Positions 45,392-55,310 of a DNA stretch of 64,000 nucleotides are shown one piece after another (position 1 is the first letter of the stretch; the number at the start of each line of letters is the position of its first letter). This stretch comes from Toxorhynchites rutilus septentrionalis. Its lineage: Eukaryota; Arthropoda; Insecta; Diptera; Culicidae. Below the pieces are notes generated by a model. That model was given only the letters and a program-made list of their open reading frames with translations. It did not search any database and was not told the origin of the DNA. The stretch lies in the NCBI RefSeq assembly GCF_029784135.1, contig NC_073746.1, forward strand, positions 166,400,825 through 166,464,824. The letters are read 5' to 3'. Made by a program: the position numbers and the translations under genes.

Positions 45392-45582
45392 TAGTTTTTC
45401 GAACAACTTTTCATTCATTTGACGCCTTAAAGATCCAAGCTATCTTTGAAGCTGCAGAGCGTTTCAAAAAACTGTCCAAAAACCTCAACATGCCAAGCTT
45501 TGCAAAGTCATAAAAGTTTGCTTGCTTAGCTCTCGAGTTATGCAGAAATTTGTGTTTCATTTGTATAACTGCCAAATATATA
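45392..45582 (+). repeat. single unit of the 54 kb tandem repeat
   Basis: TCTCGAGTTATGCAGAAATTT, GTGTTTCATTTGTAT and ATGCCAAG match the repeat unit of the array at 54170-55310. It is squeezed between two TIR elements. Confidence 0.65.
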
Positions 45583-46131
45583 CAGTGACTCAAATCCGTA
45601 ATCGTACTTTCTCTTCTTTTCCCTTCTTTTGAAAGTCGAAAACAAGCTTTCGGAACATTCTATTTAGATAAAGTTATAGTGTCATATGAGAGTTAAAAGG
45701 TTCGCTATCTGTTTTCAGAGTAATGGTTTTTATTTCTCAAAAATTGGCGAATGTAGGTGCTAATGTATGGAAACTGACTCAAATCCATAATCGTACGCTA
45801 GTTGAAATCTCTACTCGATTTTGAAGGCGTTGGCCAATTTCCGAATTCCATCATTAGTATGGTATCCCTTGTTCATTGCATATATCTTTAGTTGTCTTTA
45901 GCTGCCCTTAAGCTGTTACGCCGTTTAGCTGGTCTTATCTACGAGTTTTTTTGGTGTATTCGCAGGAATATTTAACAGTTTTTTCATCAAGTGGTTTTTA
46001 AAATCGTTATTTTAAGAAATTGAATGGTTTCTAAATTTCCAACACAGATAACTTCCTCGCTTGTTTTCGACTTTCAAAAGGAGGGAAAAGAGATCTGCAT
46101 GGTGGAGTACGATTACGGATTTGAGTCACTG
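45583..46131. mobile_element. TIR element with CAGTGACTCAAATC ends
   Basis: It starts CAGTGACTCAAATCCGTAAT and ends GATTACGGATTTGAGTCACTG, flanked by TA (45581-45582 and 46132-46133). The arms match for about 75 bases, including AAAGTCGAAAACAAG. A further ACTGACTCAAATCCATAATC copy lies at about 45774 inside. It is 549 bases long and non-coding, probably Tc1/mariner-derived. Confidence 0.85.
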
Positions 46132-46609
46132 TATGAATCTTGTTCCGCAAGCACGAGAAATTGCTATTTGAAATTTACTGAGTAAACATTATTCCGAACA
46201 CGCAACTCGTACGCGGTCAGTCTTTACATGGATATTGTACGATTCGATTTGTTTGAAATACTTCCGAATGTGAAAAAAGAGCTGAATCTGTTAAACGCAC
46301 CAAAGGATCAACCATCGCATTACTATTAGTCAATCCGGGGAAAAGAAGAAAGAATCCTACCGTAAACAGATTTAACTCCGAAAGAGTTCAATCTCCGTTC
46401 TGTAATCAAATCGTAAAAGGCTATACCTATTACTAGAATTACATAAGGTCTGACGAAAGACAGGCTGTTTGTGTATCCTCTAATTTCACATGGAACAATG
46501 AGAAAACTGCTTACTCCTACGAAACATGTTAGCTTTCTGCTCTCCCCTTTCCATTATCCTAATTACAGATGAAATTAACCCCACTCATTTCCGTTTGTTC
46601 CAATTTCAG
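46132..46609. other. spacer, possibly intron
   Basis: No repeat matched. It ends in a pyrimidine-rich run and CAG (TGTTCCAATTTCAG at 46596-46609), which fits a 3' splice site directly before the exon-like segment. Confidence 0.35.
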
Positions 46610-46961
46610 ATGACCCACCTTCAGTGGCAACTCTTGGAGTCGGTCAGCGACAATAGCGCTCCTTCCACTTCGAGCAAATCGGACAACTCCAATGGTTCCG
46701 CATCGGAAATCTGCAAAGTCATCCAGCGAATCCCAATCGACTCCCAGCCAGAATAGCAGCGGAAGCAGCAGTACCAACAGTGGTAGTCACCATCATCGTC
46801 ATCACCTACGTCAACAACAGCCACTCACAGGACTAAATGACAATTACATCAACGAGAACAACAATGAATTGGAGTATAGTAAACACGATTTGATCAGTCT
46901 GGACAACGACATGATTTTGAGCGCGCTCAGATTGAAAGTTCAAGCACCAAACACATTATTA
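46610..46961 (+). pseudogene. candidate host exon, Ser/Gln/His-rich, cut by a mariner
   Basis: Unlike its surroundings, this stretch is balanced in base composition and codes for low-complexity protein. Frame 1 reads MTHLQWQLLESVSDNSAPST and SSKSDNSNGSASEICK and stops at 46756. Another frame (open from about 46640) reads SAKSSSESQSTPSQNSSGSS, HHHRHHLRQQQPLTGLNDNY and DLISLDNDMILSALRLKV. Moving between these frames near 46712 would join the two Ser-rich parts, so a one-base indel (true or a sequencing error) is likely. A splice acceptor-like TTTCAG lies at its start. The frame is then cut at 46961 by the DD37E element. I do not recognise the protein; a host pseudogene or a disrupted exon are both possible. 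Confidence 0.4.
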
Positions 46962-48259
46962 AAGGGTGTGTCACATCAAATTGCATCACGAAAAAAACGC
47001 TGTAGAAATTCGCCCAGTAGACCGATCCTTTTGAAAATTTTAGACAGTAAAATAAAAACTATTAAACAACTTTTGGCATTTTCTGTTTATTCATACTTCG
47101 AGCCGAAGCCCGTATGCTCGCACCTTCCTCTTTACCCCGTCCATAAGGTTCTGTACAACATCAGGTTGTAGTTTTTTTTGAACAGAAATCCATTTTCTCT
47201 TGAAGTCCGCCTCCGATTTGACAACTTTTGGGTTCTTCCGGAGGGCCTGCTTAATAATCGCCCAATATTTCTCTATTGGGCGAAGCTCCGGCGCGTTGGG
47301 CGGGTTCATTTCCTTTGGCACGAAGGTGACCCCGTTGGCGTCGTACCACTCCAACACGTCCTTTGAATAGTTGCACGAAGTGAGATCCGGCCAGAAGATG
47401 GTCGGGCCCCCGTGCTGCTTCAATAGTGGTAGTAAGCGATTCTGTAGGCACTCCTTAAGGTAAACCTGCCCGTTTACCGTGCCGGTCATCACGAAGGGGG
47501 CGCTCCGCTTTCCGCAAGAGCAGATCGCTTGCCACACCATGTACTTTTTGGCAAACTTGGATAGTTTCTGCTTGCGAATCTCCTCCGGAACGCTGAATTT
47601 GTCCTCTGCGGAGAAGAACAACAGGCCCGGCAGCTGACGAAAGTCCGCTTTAACGTAGGTTTCGTCGTCCATTACCAGGCAATGCGGCTTCGTCAGCATT
47701 TCGGTGTACAGCTTCCGGGCTCGCGTCTTCCCCACCATGTTTTGCCTTTCGTCGCGGTTAGGAGCCTTCTGAACCTTGTATGTACGCAGGCCCTCCCGCT
47801 GCTTGGTCCGCTGGACGAATGAACTTGACAAATTCAGCTTATTGGCGACATCCCGGACCGAACTTCTCGGATCACGTCTAAACTGCTTAACTACGCGCTT
47901 GTGATCTTTTTCACTGACGGAGCATCCATTTTTGCCGTTCTTCACCTTCCGGTCGATGGTTAGGTTCTCGAAGTATCGTTTCAGTACTCTGCTGACCGTG
48001 GATTGGACGATTCCCAGCATCTTACCGATGTCCCGATGTGACAACTCCGGATTCTCGAAATGAGTGCGCAGGATTAATTCACGACGCTCTTTTTCGTTCG
48101 GCGACATTTTTCCAAATTTACGAAAAATTGACAGTGAAGCATGGCCAACGTGATCTATACACTCGTATCTGATTATAAGCGAAAGCTGAAGATATAATTC
48201 CTAAAAATTATATTTCTACAGCGTTTTTTCTGTTATGCAATTTGATGTGACACACCCAT
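46962..48259 (-). mobile_element. DD37E mariner (ITmD37E-type), copy 2, nearly complete
   Basis: Flanked by TA (46960-46961 and 48260-48261). The left end is AAGGGTGTGTCACATCAAAT; the right end is the inverse with CACCCAT in place of CACCCTT. The inverted repeats match over about 47 bases, reaching ACGCTGTAGAAAT. 1298 bases long with one full-length transposase frame on the minus strand. It is the most intact DNA transposon in the window. Confidence 0.92.
47091..48107 (-). CDS. DD37E mariner transposase, full-length ORF
   Basis: 338 codons without stop or frameshift. Residues about 22-45 form a first helix-turn-helix (LSHRDIGKMLGIVQSTVSRV) and about 83-102 a second (SVRDVANKLNLSSSFVQRT), which bind the inverted repeats. 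The catalytic triad is D148 (MDDETYV), D241 (FWPDL) and E279 (LRPIEKYW). Thirty-seven residues separate the last two, defining DD37E, a family described from mosquitoes. Position 246 is Asn (SCNYSK) where copy 1 has His. It catalyses cut-and-paste transposition at TA sites in the nucleus. The start ATG at 48107 is the first in frame and matches copy 1. Activity is unproven; the right terminal CCCAT could impair excision. Confidence 0.93.
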   Translation of the reverse strand: MSPNEKERRELILRTHFENPELSHRDIGKMLGIVQSTVSRVLKRYFENLTIDRKVKNGKNGCSVSEKDHKRVVKQFRRDPRSSVRDVANKLNLSSSFVQRTKQREGLRTYKVQKAPNRDERQNMVGKTRARKLYTEMLTKPHCLVMDDETYVKADFRQLPGLLFFSAEDKFSVPEEIRKQKLSKFAKKYMVWQAICSCGKRSAPFVMTGTVNGQVYLKECLQNRLLPLLKQHGGPTIFWPDLTSCNYSKDVLEWYDANGVTFVPKEMNPPNAPELRPIEKYWAIIKQALRKNPKVVKSEADFKRKWISVQKKLQPDVVQNLMDGVKRKVRAYGLRLEV

Positions 48260-48331
48260 TATGCCACCAAAGTCGCAAATATTACTGCCCTGTCAGTTTC
48301 AACACGTTACCAGCGTTATCACCAAACGATA
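48260..48331 (+). other. possible continuation of the candidate host exon
   Basis: Removing the mariner plus one TA lets the exon's frame run on for about 24 codons (LLCHQSRKYYCPVSFNTLPA) to a TAG near 48357. The other two frames are also open here, so coding support is weak. Confidence 0.25.
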
Positions 48332-49903
48332 CCCAGCGATGCTTTACCATATATTAGTCTGCAGGCTTTCGTAGCGGCACTGGAAAAAAACCCAGGGATC
48401 CTTAATTTGAACGTTGTTGGTCTTCAATTTTTTCTATCCCTCACAATCACGATTTCAATGGAATGACCGACAGCGTCGAATATAATTATTAAGAGTGAAT
48501 TTATTATTATATTATTCATCCCACAATACAACGGGACTTAACCCCGTTGACGAATGGCTTCCGAATGCTTTCAGGTTGAATGCATGTGGAATAAGTTCGA
48601 TCGGACATACGAGTTCGACAGCACGGAAATTCAGTCAATTTAATTGGTTTATTCAATATCCCCGATTTACGCCCCGCATTCAATCATCAACGGGAAGCGG
48701 AATGCGAAAACAGGATTAAAATGTTGATGAGAATTAAGCTGCCAGGTGTTGGTTAATTAATTTACTGTTGAGATATGCCTCCCCCCCTGACCAGGAATAA
48801 ATTATGCTATGAGCAGTGTAAGAGTCGTCTGTGAATCATCATTTTATCCTTTATTTGACTGTTTGTAGAATATTTTGAATATTTTCAATCACTTTCATCC
48901 TAAGCAATGGAAAAAATAGGCTTTTGTGAGCAAACAAATTTTGAATACAGCTAAAATACGAGTAGTTGCAATCGAAACAAGAAATAGAATCACATTACAG
49001 TTGAATATAAAATGATAAATCAAAGAAATGGCTGAAATCGAAAATTAGTTACACAGTGTACATATTTTGTCTGTGATAAATTGAAGAGAAATTGAATTAC
49101 ATTCCAGTGTAGAGCACAAGAGGATTAAAGATCAAAACCGAACGCGTGCGACGATGTGATGAACTGAAAATCGGTTATAAGACTTTTTTTGTTTTCGGAA
49201 TACACCATCAAACGTTCAATATTTCAATTAAAAACAACATTCGGTCATTCATTCACCCATCATATCAGCTACAATAATTTCATCATGCTGTCATGCAGTG
49301 GTTCTGAAGTTAAGCCTTTCGAACGACAACAAAAAAAATGGTTCAAAGAATTTTTAATTGAAACATGGCATTTCAAGCACACAATTATCCCCGTTGAATT
49401 GGTGACAATGTTGCAATTTCATTACAATTTTGTCAACGAATGATCTTCGATGTTGTAAAACCATTTAGAGTGGATCGTTTCAATTATCGTCCCAGAAAAA
49501 TCAATTGCGAGCTAAATGTGTTTTAAGCCTAAATACGTTTTTATATTACCAAAAACTATATTTCACATTGTTTGCCAATAAGTTATTCCACCACGCATAT
49601 TTATGTTTTTATGCTTGAAATATGTTCAGGCTTGTTGTAAGGAAGAAAGTTGCATACATTCTAATTCAACGATTGGAGACTCCGCCATTCTGAAAATAAG
49701 ACGTTTGCACGAAAATTTCAACATTTTAATAATGAAGCTAACGGGTCTTTCATTACCTTTTTTTATAAGACACAGGTTTTTTGAGATATTAAGCCAACAT
49801 TTTCCCGACTCTTACGTTTTAAGAATGATATTCGATTTCGGTCATTTGACCACCCGTTTACCCGTTCACAGGGATCGATCCGTTGGACCCAATTTTCAAC
49901 TAT
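48332..49903. other. no recognised gene
   Basis: AT-rich. Longest ORFs are 118 codons (49603-49959) and 84 codons (49189-49443), neither with recognised motifs. No TIR pair found. Confidence 0.4.
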
Positions 49904-50200
49904 TCAGCCACACATTACGACCGGAATGTTACGAATTTCGTATTCAATGTTGTCTCTGAGCTCCTCTACAGTTGCTGGATTGTTGGCATAGACCACTGAC
50001 TTGAAATAGCCCAATAAAAAGAAATTCAATGTCGTCAAATCGCATGAACGAGGTGGCCAATCGACAGGTCCAATTCTCGAAATAACATGTTCATCAAACT
50101 TACTTTCCAATAAATCCATCGTAATGTGCGCTGTGTGGCAAGTGGTACCGTCTTGGTGAAATCACACATCATTGATGTTATAATCTTCCGATTCTGGCCA
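49904..50200 (-). pseudogene. Tc1/mariner-superfamily transposase relic
   Basis: The minus-strand frame reads, after a stop near 50163, FHQDGTTCHTAHITMDLL, DEHVISRIGPVDWPPRSCDL, LNFFLLGYFKSVVYANNPAT and VEELRDNIEYEIRNI. QDG and SCDLT look like the second and third catalytic aspartates, with 36 residues between. The N-terminal half and both ends are missing. Inactive relic of a DDxD-type family distinct from the DD37E copies. Confidence 0.75.
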
Positions 50201-50267
50201 AAAAAGTCTTTCAACATGTCCCAATTGCGTTCCCATTGACGTTACCATAACGGTAAAGTGGAATATA

Positions 50268-50330
50268 ATGCGTAAGGAATATGCCCATTTACTGTGTCCA
50301 CATACCGCTTCAATACCCGTTTTCGACATC
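50268..50330 (-). mobile_element. fragment of the GGGG-TIR element
   Basis: TAAGGAATATGCCCATTTAC, GTGTCCACATACCGC and TTCAATACCCG are the inverse of the subterminal right end of the element at 44467-45389. Only about 60 bases remain; the terminal TGACC...CCCC part is missing. Confidence 0.6.
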
Positions 50331-51691
50331 GACGAATATAGTAGCTAAACTTATTGTAGATAACGAACGGGTTTTACTATAACAATGGAGAACAGCACAT
50401 TTTTTATCAGTGTCTTAGAATATCAACAAATATTCACGAGTAACGAGTATGATTTTATTTCAGTGTTACGAGTGGTAACAACGGAGGGGGGTTTCTTCCG
50501 GAATTATAATTTTAGAACCCGATGTTTGAGGTCCGTAAGGTGAATTATAATTTCCCTGGGAATTGCACATATGTACAAAATATTAGTTTTAAATTATACG
50601 TAGGAAACAATTATTCATAAATTGTAGTTATAAGTTCATTTCCTATTTTTACAGTTTTACTCACGTTTAGTCCCCTTAATAATTCCTTTTAATTTCAAGA
50701 GCAGGAACAATCGTTTTCTCGGTATTTACTAGGTTAGAAATTAGATTAATCTATATGTAATCCTCGATAGTATTAAGCTAGAATATAAGTTTGTTTAGGA
50801 TATGTTTAGGCTTGGTTATTATAGTTGTACTCACTAGATAGTAAGTATATATAATTAATTTTAAGTATTGCGAAATTCACTTGTAAATTCTTAATTTCAA
50901 CTAGCACACGTTATCGATTTGTTTATGATTCTTTTTCTCCTCTTTCACTTACCCCGACCGATGACAGACCAACCGTTCCTGTCTTATCGATCCGTCACAG
51001 GTAGGGTTGTTTTTCCTCGATCACCGAGGGACTTATTGGTGAAGATGCGCAGCCAACTAGGGATGGCTAACACAGTGTAAGACTTTTTTTCAGCTTGAAA
51101 CACACTGCCCTCATTGCATTGATGACAATAACAAAAGAGTTCATTTCGTTTATATCGCTGATGCATGAACAAATTAGCTATAATGAATGAATGCGGCATT
51201 GAGTGGGGTTCATAACTTCGCTATTATTTATACTTTGAATATCAAAAGTAACAAATTGATATTCATCACATTCGAAACGATATTCGTTCTGGCATTGATT
51301 TATAGTCCAAATTCAAAATTTAAAAAAAAATAGTCAGGCTTGACCGATTAGAGAACAAAAACGCCAGTGTTCGATGAAATGAACTTTGCAAGAAATCGCG
51401 CAGGATTTTGTTTGGCGAGACGGTAACAACGACATAAATAAAAATCAGCCGCACACAGCCGCCTCGGGTTAAAAGTAAACAATAGCTGATATTCATTTGG
51501 CTAAAATGAAATTCAATTCCGGCATCTTGAATAATCAAGAAGAAAAAGACATTGGGTGGACGCATCTGGTACTTTCTGTTAAAAATAAAAAAAATAAATC
51601 TAAAACGAAACAAAATTGGTACCACACGCACTATTTGTAGTGCCATTTAGATCCGTCTTAAATCACGGTTTTATTGCTTACAAGGTAATAA
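50331..51691. other. no recognised gene
   Basis: AT-rich, short ORFs only. The 108-codon minus-strand ORF at 51320-51646 is hydrophobic but unrecognised and overlaps low-complexity sequence. Confidence 0.4.
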
Positions 51692-51997
51692 GGTGATAAG
51701 ACGTATATCTTCTATGACAATCCTAAACGAAAGAGATCATGGGTAGACCCAGGGAACCCATTAACGTTGCAATCAAAATGGAACATCTACTGTAATAAGA
51801 CAAATATATCTTGTGGAAAATATATGCTCCAAGGATGGCATTTGGTCGGACAGTATCATGTAACAAATACTGTAAATGTGCAGAGGTTTTTTAATGAATT
51901 TACTCTTTTTCTTAAATCATTCATAACTAATTGTTATTGTGAAGTCTCTCATTCTAACCCTGCTACTGTTTGTATTGTCAACGATGTTTCTTTGTAA
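51692..51997 (+). CDS. unidentified 101-codon open frame
   Basis: Open from 51692 to a stop at 51995. It contains YDNPKRKRSWVDPGNPLTLQ, WNIYCNKTNISCGKYMLQGW and FITNCYCEVSHSNPATVCIV. Five cysteines and mixed charge look more protein-like than neighbouring ORFs. There is no ATG before residue 50 or so, and TTACAAG just upstream could be a splice acceptor, so it might be an internal or terminal exon. No signal peptide or family is recognised. It may equally be chance or a TE remnant. Confidence 0.25.
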   Translation, partial: GDKTYIFYDNPKRKRSWVDPGNPLTLQSKWNIYCNKTNISCGKYMLQGWHLVGQYHVTNTVNVQRFFNEFTLFLKSFITNCYCEVSHSNPATVCIVNDVSL

Positions 51998-53200
51998 TGT
52001 TTCAGTGTTTTGAGTTATGTGTGTTTAATTATATGCCATGAACACTTTACACAATTGTTAGGGATTAGGTTAAGTATCATGTATACATTCGCATAGAAGC
52101 TGGAATGGGAGAACGGAAAGGTTACAACGGAGGTAGAGATAGAGTTAAAGATGAGCAATAATGAATATATAGAGGAAAGAATAGAGAGAAGAGAAGATCA
52201 AGAGAGTGAAGACAGAATAAGGTGGATGAAATGATCGCTGGAATGATGCAACGTGGTTTGACATATACTACAGGTGTGCCAGATTTTTTTGTATCGTACA
52301 CGAAAATTACTCACACAGATGAAATAGCGTGCAGAATCACGACTTTTTATTCGCAAAATCTAATAAACTTATAAATTTTGTTGATTCAAAAATATCGAAC
52401 AAATAGATGCTCTTCCTGGGCATTAATTAACATGAAGTTACATGAACGATTCAAGTTTATCAATCGATTCAGGATATAGTGGAATATATATATGGAACAA
52501 CAACATTTTATTGATAAAATTTGCGAAAAGCTTTCTTTGAATCTACACAAAAACATATCGGATTACATGCTATTAGGGGAGAAAAAAGAGTAAATTGGAA
52601 TACTGAGGAGCTGTGAGGTGTACGAATATGACCGGAAGCTCAATAGGTAATTTTTAGTTTTAAACATTAAGGTAATTTATTCATTTCGTTATGATTTCTC
52701 TGTGCTGACCTTTTAAGAATGTCGAGACTCTTATGTTTTCCAGGTCTGGATACCTCGGGGCCTTTTTGGAGATTGGAATCAACGGTGTCATGCATTAACC
52801 AATGTTTCAATTACAGAGCAGTTATTGTTTATGGATGCAGTCACTAGGCATCCGATGCTGGGTTTTAAGTCAGCCGTATCAGACTGCATCAGACTTTTTC
52901 ATTGTGAATATATAGGAAAATATATATGAAATCGCATAAAACACATATATGTCCATCGTTCAGGAATTTACAAAAAATAAAATAAAATTCCATACAAATT
53001 CAGGCAATTTTGCACGCTATTTACTAACACTGGTCGGGATTTTGTAAGAGGCTCGACGTGAAAAAGTATTTTCCTCTCTATCCGATCAGAACCCGCTGAT
53101 TTGGGTTTAATAGCGATTACAGTCATCGTCATCCTAACCCCGAAATCTAGAGAAGGACATCACACCACAAACCGATACACACCACACAGAGTATGTAACG
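51998..53200. other. no recognised gene
   Basis: Contains a purine-rich stretch at 52130-52230 (GAGATAGAGTTAAAGATG and GAGAGAAGAG words) and otherwise AT-rich DNA without supported features. Confidence 0.4.
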
Positions 53201-53213
53201 ATAGGTAATAAAA

Positions 53214-53487
53214 CATCTTCTTGAATGGCGTTAACGTTCCCTGTGGAACTTTTGCCGTCTCAACATATGCATTAACTAGCGTCATTCATTAATACTTAGT
53301 TGAGATTTCTTAAGCCAAATAACACGCCTTGAATGTATTCCGAGGGGCAAGCTCTAGAATACGCGTGACCACAGTGCAAGTCGGAGGAAATTTCTTTGAC
53401 GAAAAATCCTCCGGCCAGAACGGGAATCGAACCCGAACACCCGGCATGATAATGTGAGACGCTAACCACTCGGCCACGGGTGCACCC
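53214..53487 (-). mobile_element. tRNA-derived SINE, copy 2
   Basis: 274 bases on the minus strand, flanked by a perfect 13-base duplication ATAGGTAATAAAA (53201-53213 and 53488-53500). A box TGGCCGAGTGG and B box GGGTTCGATTCCC are intact. It differs from copy 1 by scattered substitutions, and its tail is a short CAAGAAGATG. Confidence 0.93.
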
Positions 53488-53500
53488 ATAGGTAATAAAA

Positions 53501-54165
53501 ACGAAACAAATTATGTCCACCCATTTTTTCCATATCCCACACACGAGCTTTGATAAGTTATTCCCCGAAAAGCCGACCCTGAGAGCGATTGGCCTCAAGC
53601 TCGAGTTTGGTTTAAATAAAAGGGGCCTTGACAGCACGAGCTCAAAAGTTCCCGAGGCTCAGACCCGTAACCGAGATGTTGCGGGAGGTCCGTCTGACTG
53701 TCGAGTAGTAATAACCCAGAGAATGGAAACAAAACAAATCGTGTGTAACAAAGTGTAACAAAAGATATTGTTGCTGGATATTAAAGTGTAAGAGAATTAG
53801 TCACATTAGTTACAGAAGGAATAGTTTTAGTTGTCATTCCATGTCTTACATGGAATGAATGTTTGATACAGAAAATATGATAGAATAAAGAAAGCCCTAA
53901 ATCGGACAATTCCTCTCACGAGTTGCTCTTATCAACACATTCGGCGATCCATTTTTAATTATATAAATAAAAGACGATATAGGAGTGCGATTTGTCACAT
54001 TAAAATCCATTTCCATTTTCGAACGAAGATCAATTTCGTTAGCGCAAACATCAAATGGACCAAAAGCGCTTGTCAATATGTAATTGCAAAACATATGCGA
54101 ATTAAATTTTCCGAATTCCCATTTTCCTTCAGAGTTTTCCGAAAATTTTCAATTGTCATGTTTAG
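53501..54165. other. no recognised gene
   Basis: 53513-53758 is open for 81 codons, but the frame has no recognised motif. Nothing else to support. Confidence 0.4.
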
Positions 54166-54169
54166 TTGG

Positions 54170-55310
54170 AATATGTGTATTATTTTTTGAGGCCCCTCTC
54201 CCTTCCAGAGGAGGGAGGGGTGTCATACTATTATAGAAAAATTTCTCATACATAAAAACCCTCACATGCCAAATTTTTCTCCATTTGCTTGATCAGTTCT
54301 CAAGTTATGCAGAAATTTGTGTTTAATTTGTATGGCAGTCCCCTTACCCTTAGAGAGGGAGTAGGTGTGTCGAATCACCATAGAAACATTTATTGCTTCC
54401 TAAAAACGTCAAATGCAAAATTTGGTTCAATTTGTTTGATTAGTTCACGAGTAATACAACCATTCACATTAAGGAATGGTTTGGAAGGAGTGTCAAACCA
54501 CCATAGAAACATTTATTACCTCCTAAAACCTCCAAATACCAAATTTGGTTCGATTAGTTCTTGAGTTTTGCAGAAATTTTTGTTTCATTTGTATGGCAGC
54601 CGCCCCTTAAAATGGGGAAGGAGTGTCGAACCACCATAGAAACGTTTATCGATCTCTAAAACCTCCATATGCCAAGTTTGATTCCATTTGCTTGATTAGT
54701 TCTCGAATTATTCAGACTCCCTCCCCCCTCCTGTAGAGAGGGGAAGGAGTGTCAAACCACCTTAGAAACATTGATTCCTTTCTAAAACATCCACATGCCA
54801 AATTTGGTTCTGTTTGCTTGATTAGTTCTTGAGTCATGCAGAAATGCATTTTAATGACAGACACCCCCCCCTTCCTTGGAGAGGATAGAGGAGTGTCTAT
54901 TTACCATAGAAACGTCTCTTGCCCCCTAAAACCTTCATATGCTAAATTTGGCTCTATTTACTTGGTTAGTTCTTTAGTTATGCACAAATTTATGCTTCAT
55001 TTGTATGGCAGCCCCCCCTTAGAGAGAAGGAGGAGTGTCTATCAACCATAGAAATGTTTAATGCATCCTAAAACCTCCACATGCCAAATTTGGTTTCGTT
55101 TACTTGATTGATTCTCGAGTAATGCAAAAATTTATATTTCATTTATATGGCAGCCCCCCCTTAGAGAGGAGGGAGGAGTGTCTATTTACCATAGAAACGT
55201 TTCTTGCCCCCTAAAACCTTCATATGTTAAATTTGGCTCTATTTGCTTGGTTAGTTCTTGAGTTATGCAGACATTTATGCTTCATTTGTATGGCAGCACC
55301 TACGCATCCC
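54170..55310 (+). repeat. tandem array, about 130-150-base units, 7-8 copies
   Basis: Each unit runs: GTATGGCAGCCCCCCCTTAG, GAGGAGTGTC, CACCATAGAAACGTTT, CCTAAAACCTCCATATGCC, AAATTTGGTTCTATTTGC, TTGATTAGTTCTCGAG, TTATGCAGAAATTTATG. Starts are near 54190, 54335, 54470, 54600, 54720, 54865, 55010 and 55155. Units differ by 10-20 per cent and some are shortened. The C-run and purine-rich GAGAGGAGGG region varies most. A lone unit lies at 45392-45582. Confidence 0.88.

Noticed and set aside
50480..52270. LTR retrotransposon
   Set aside because: I looked for direct long terminal repeats, a primer-binding site and gag/pol motifs and found none.
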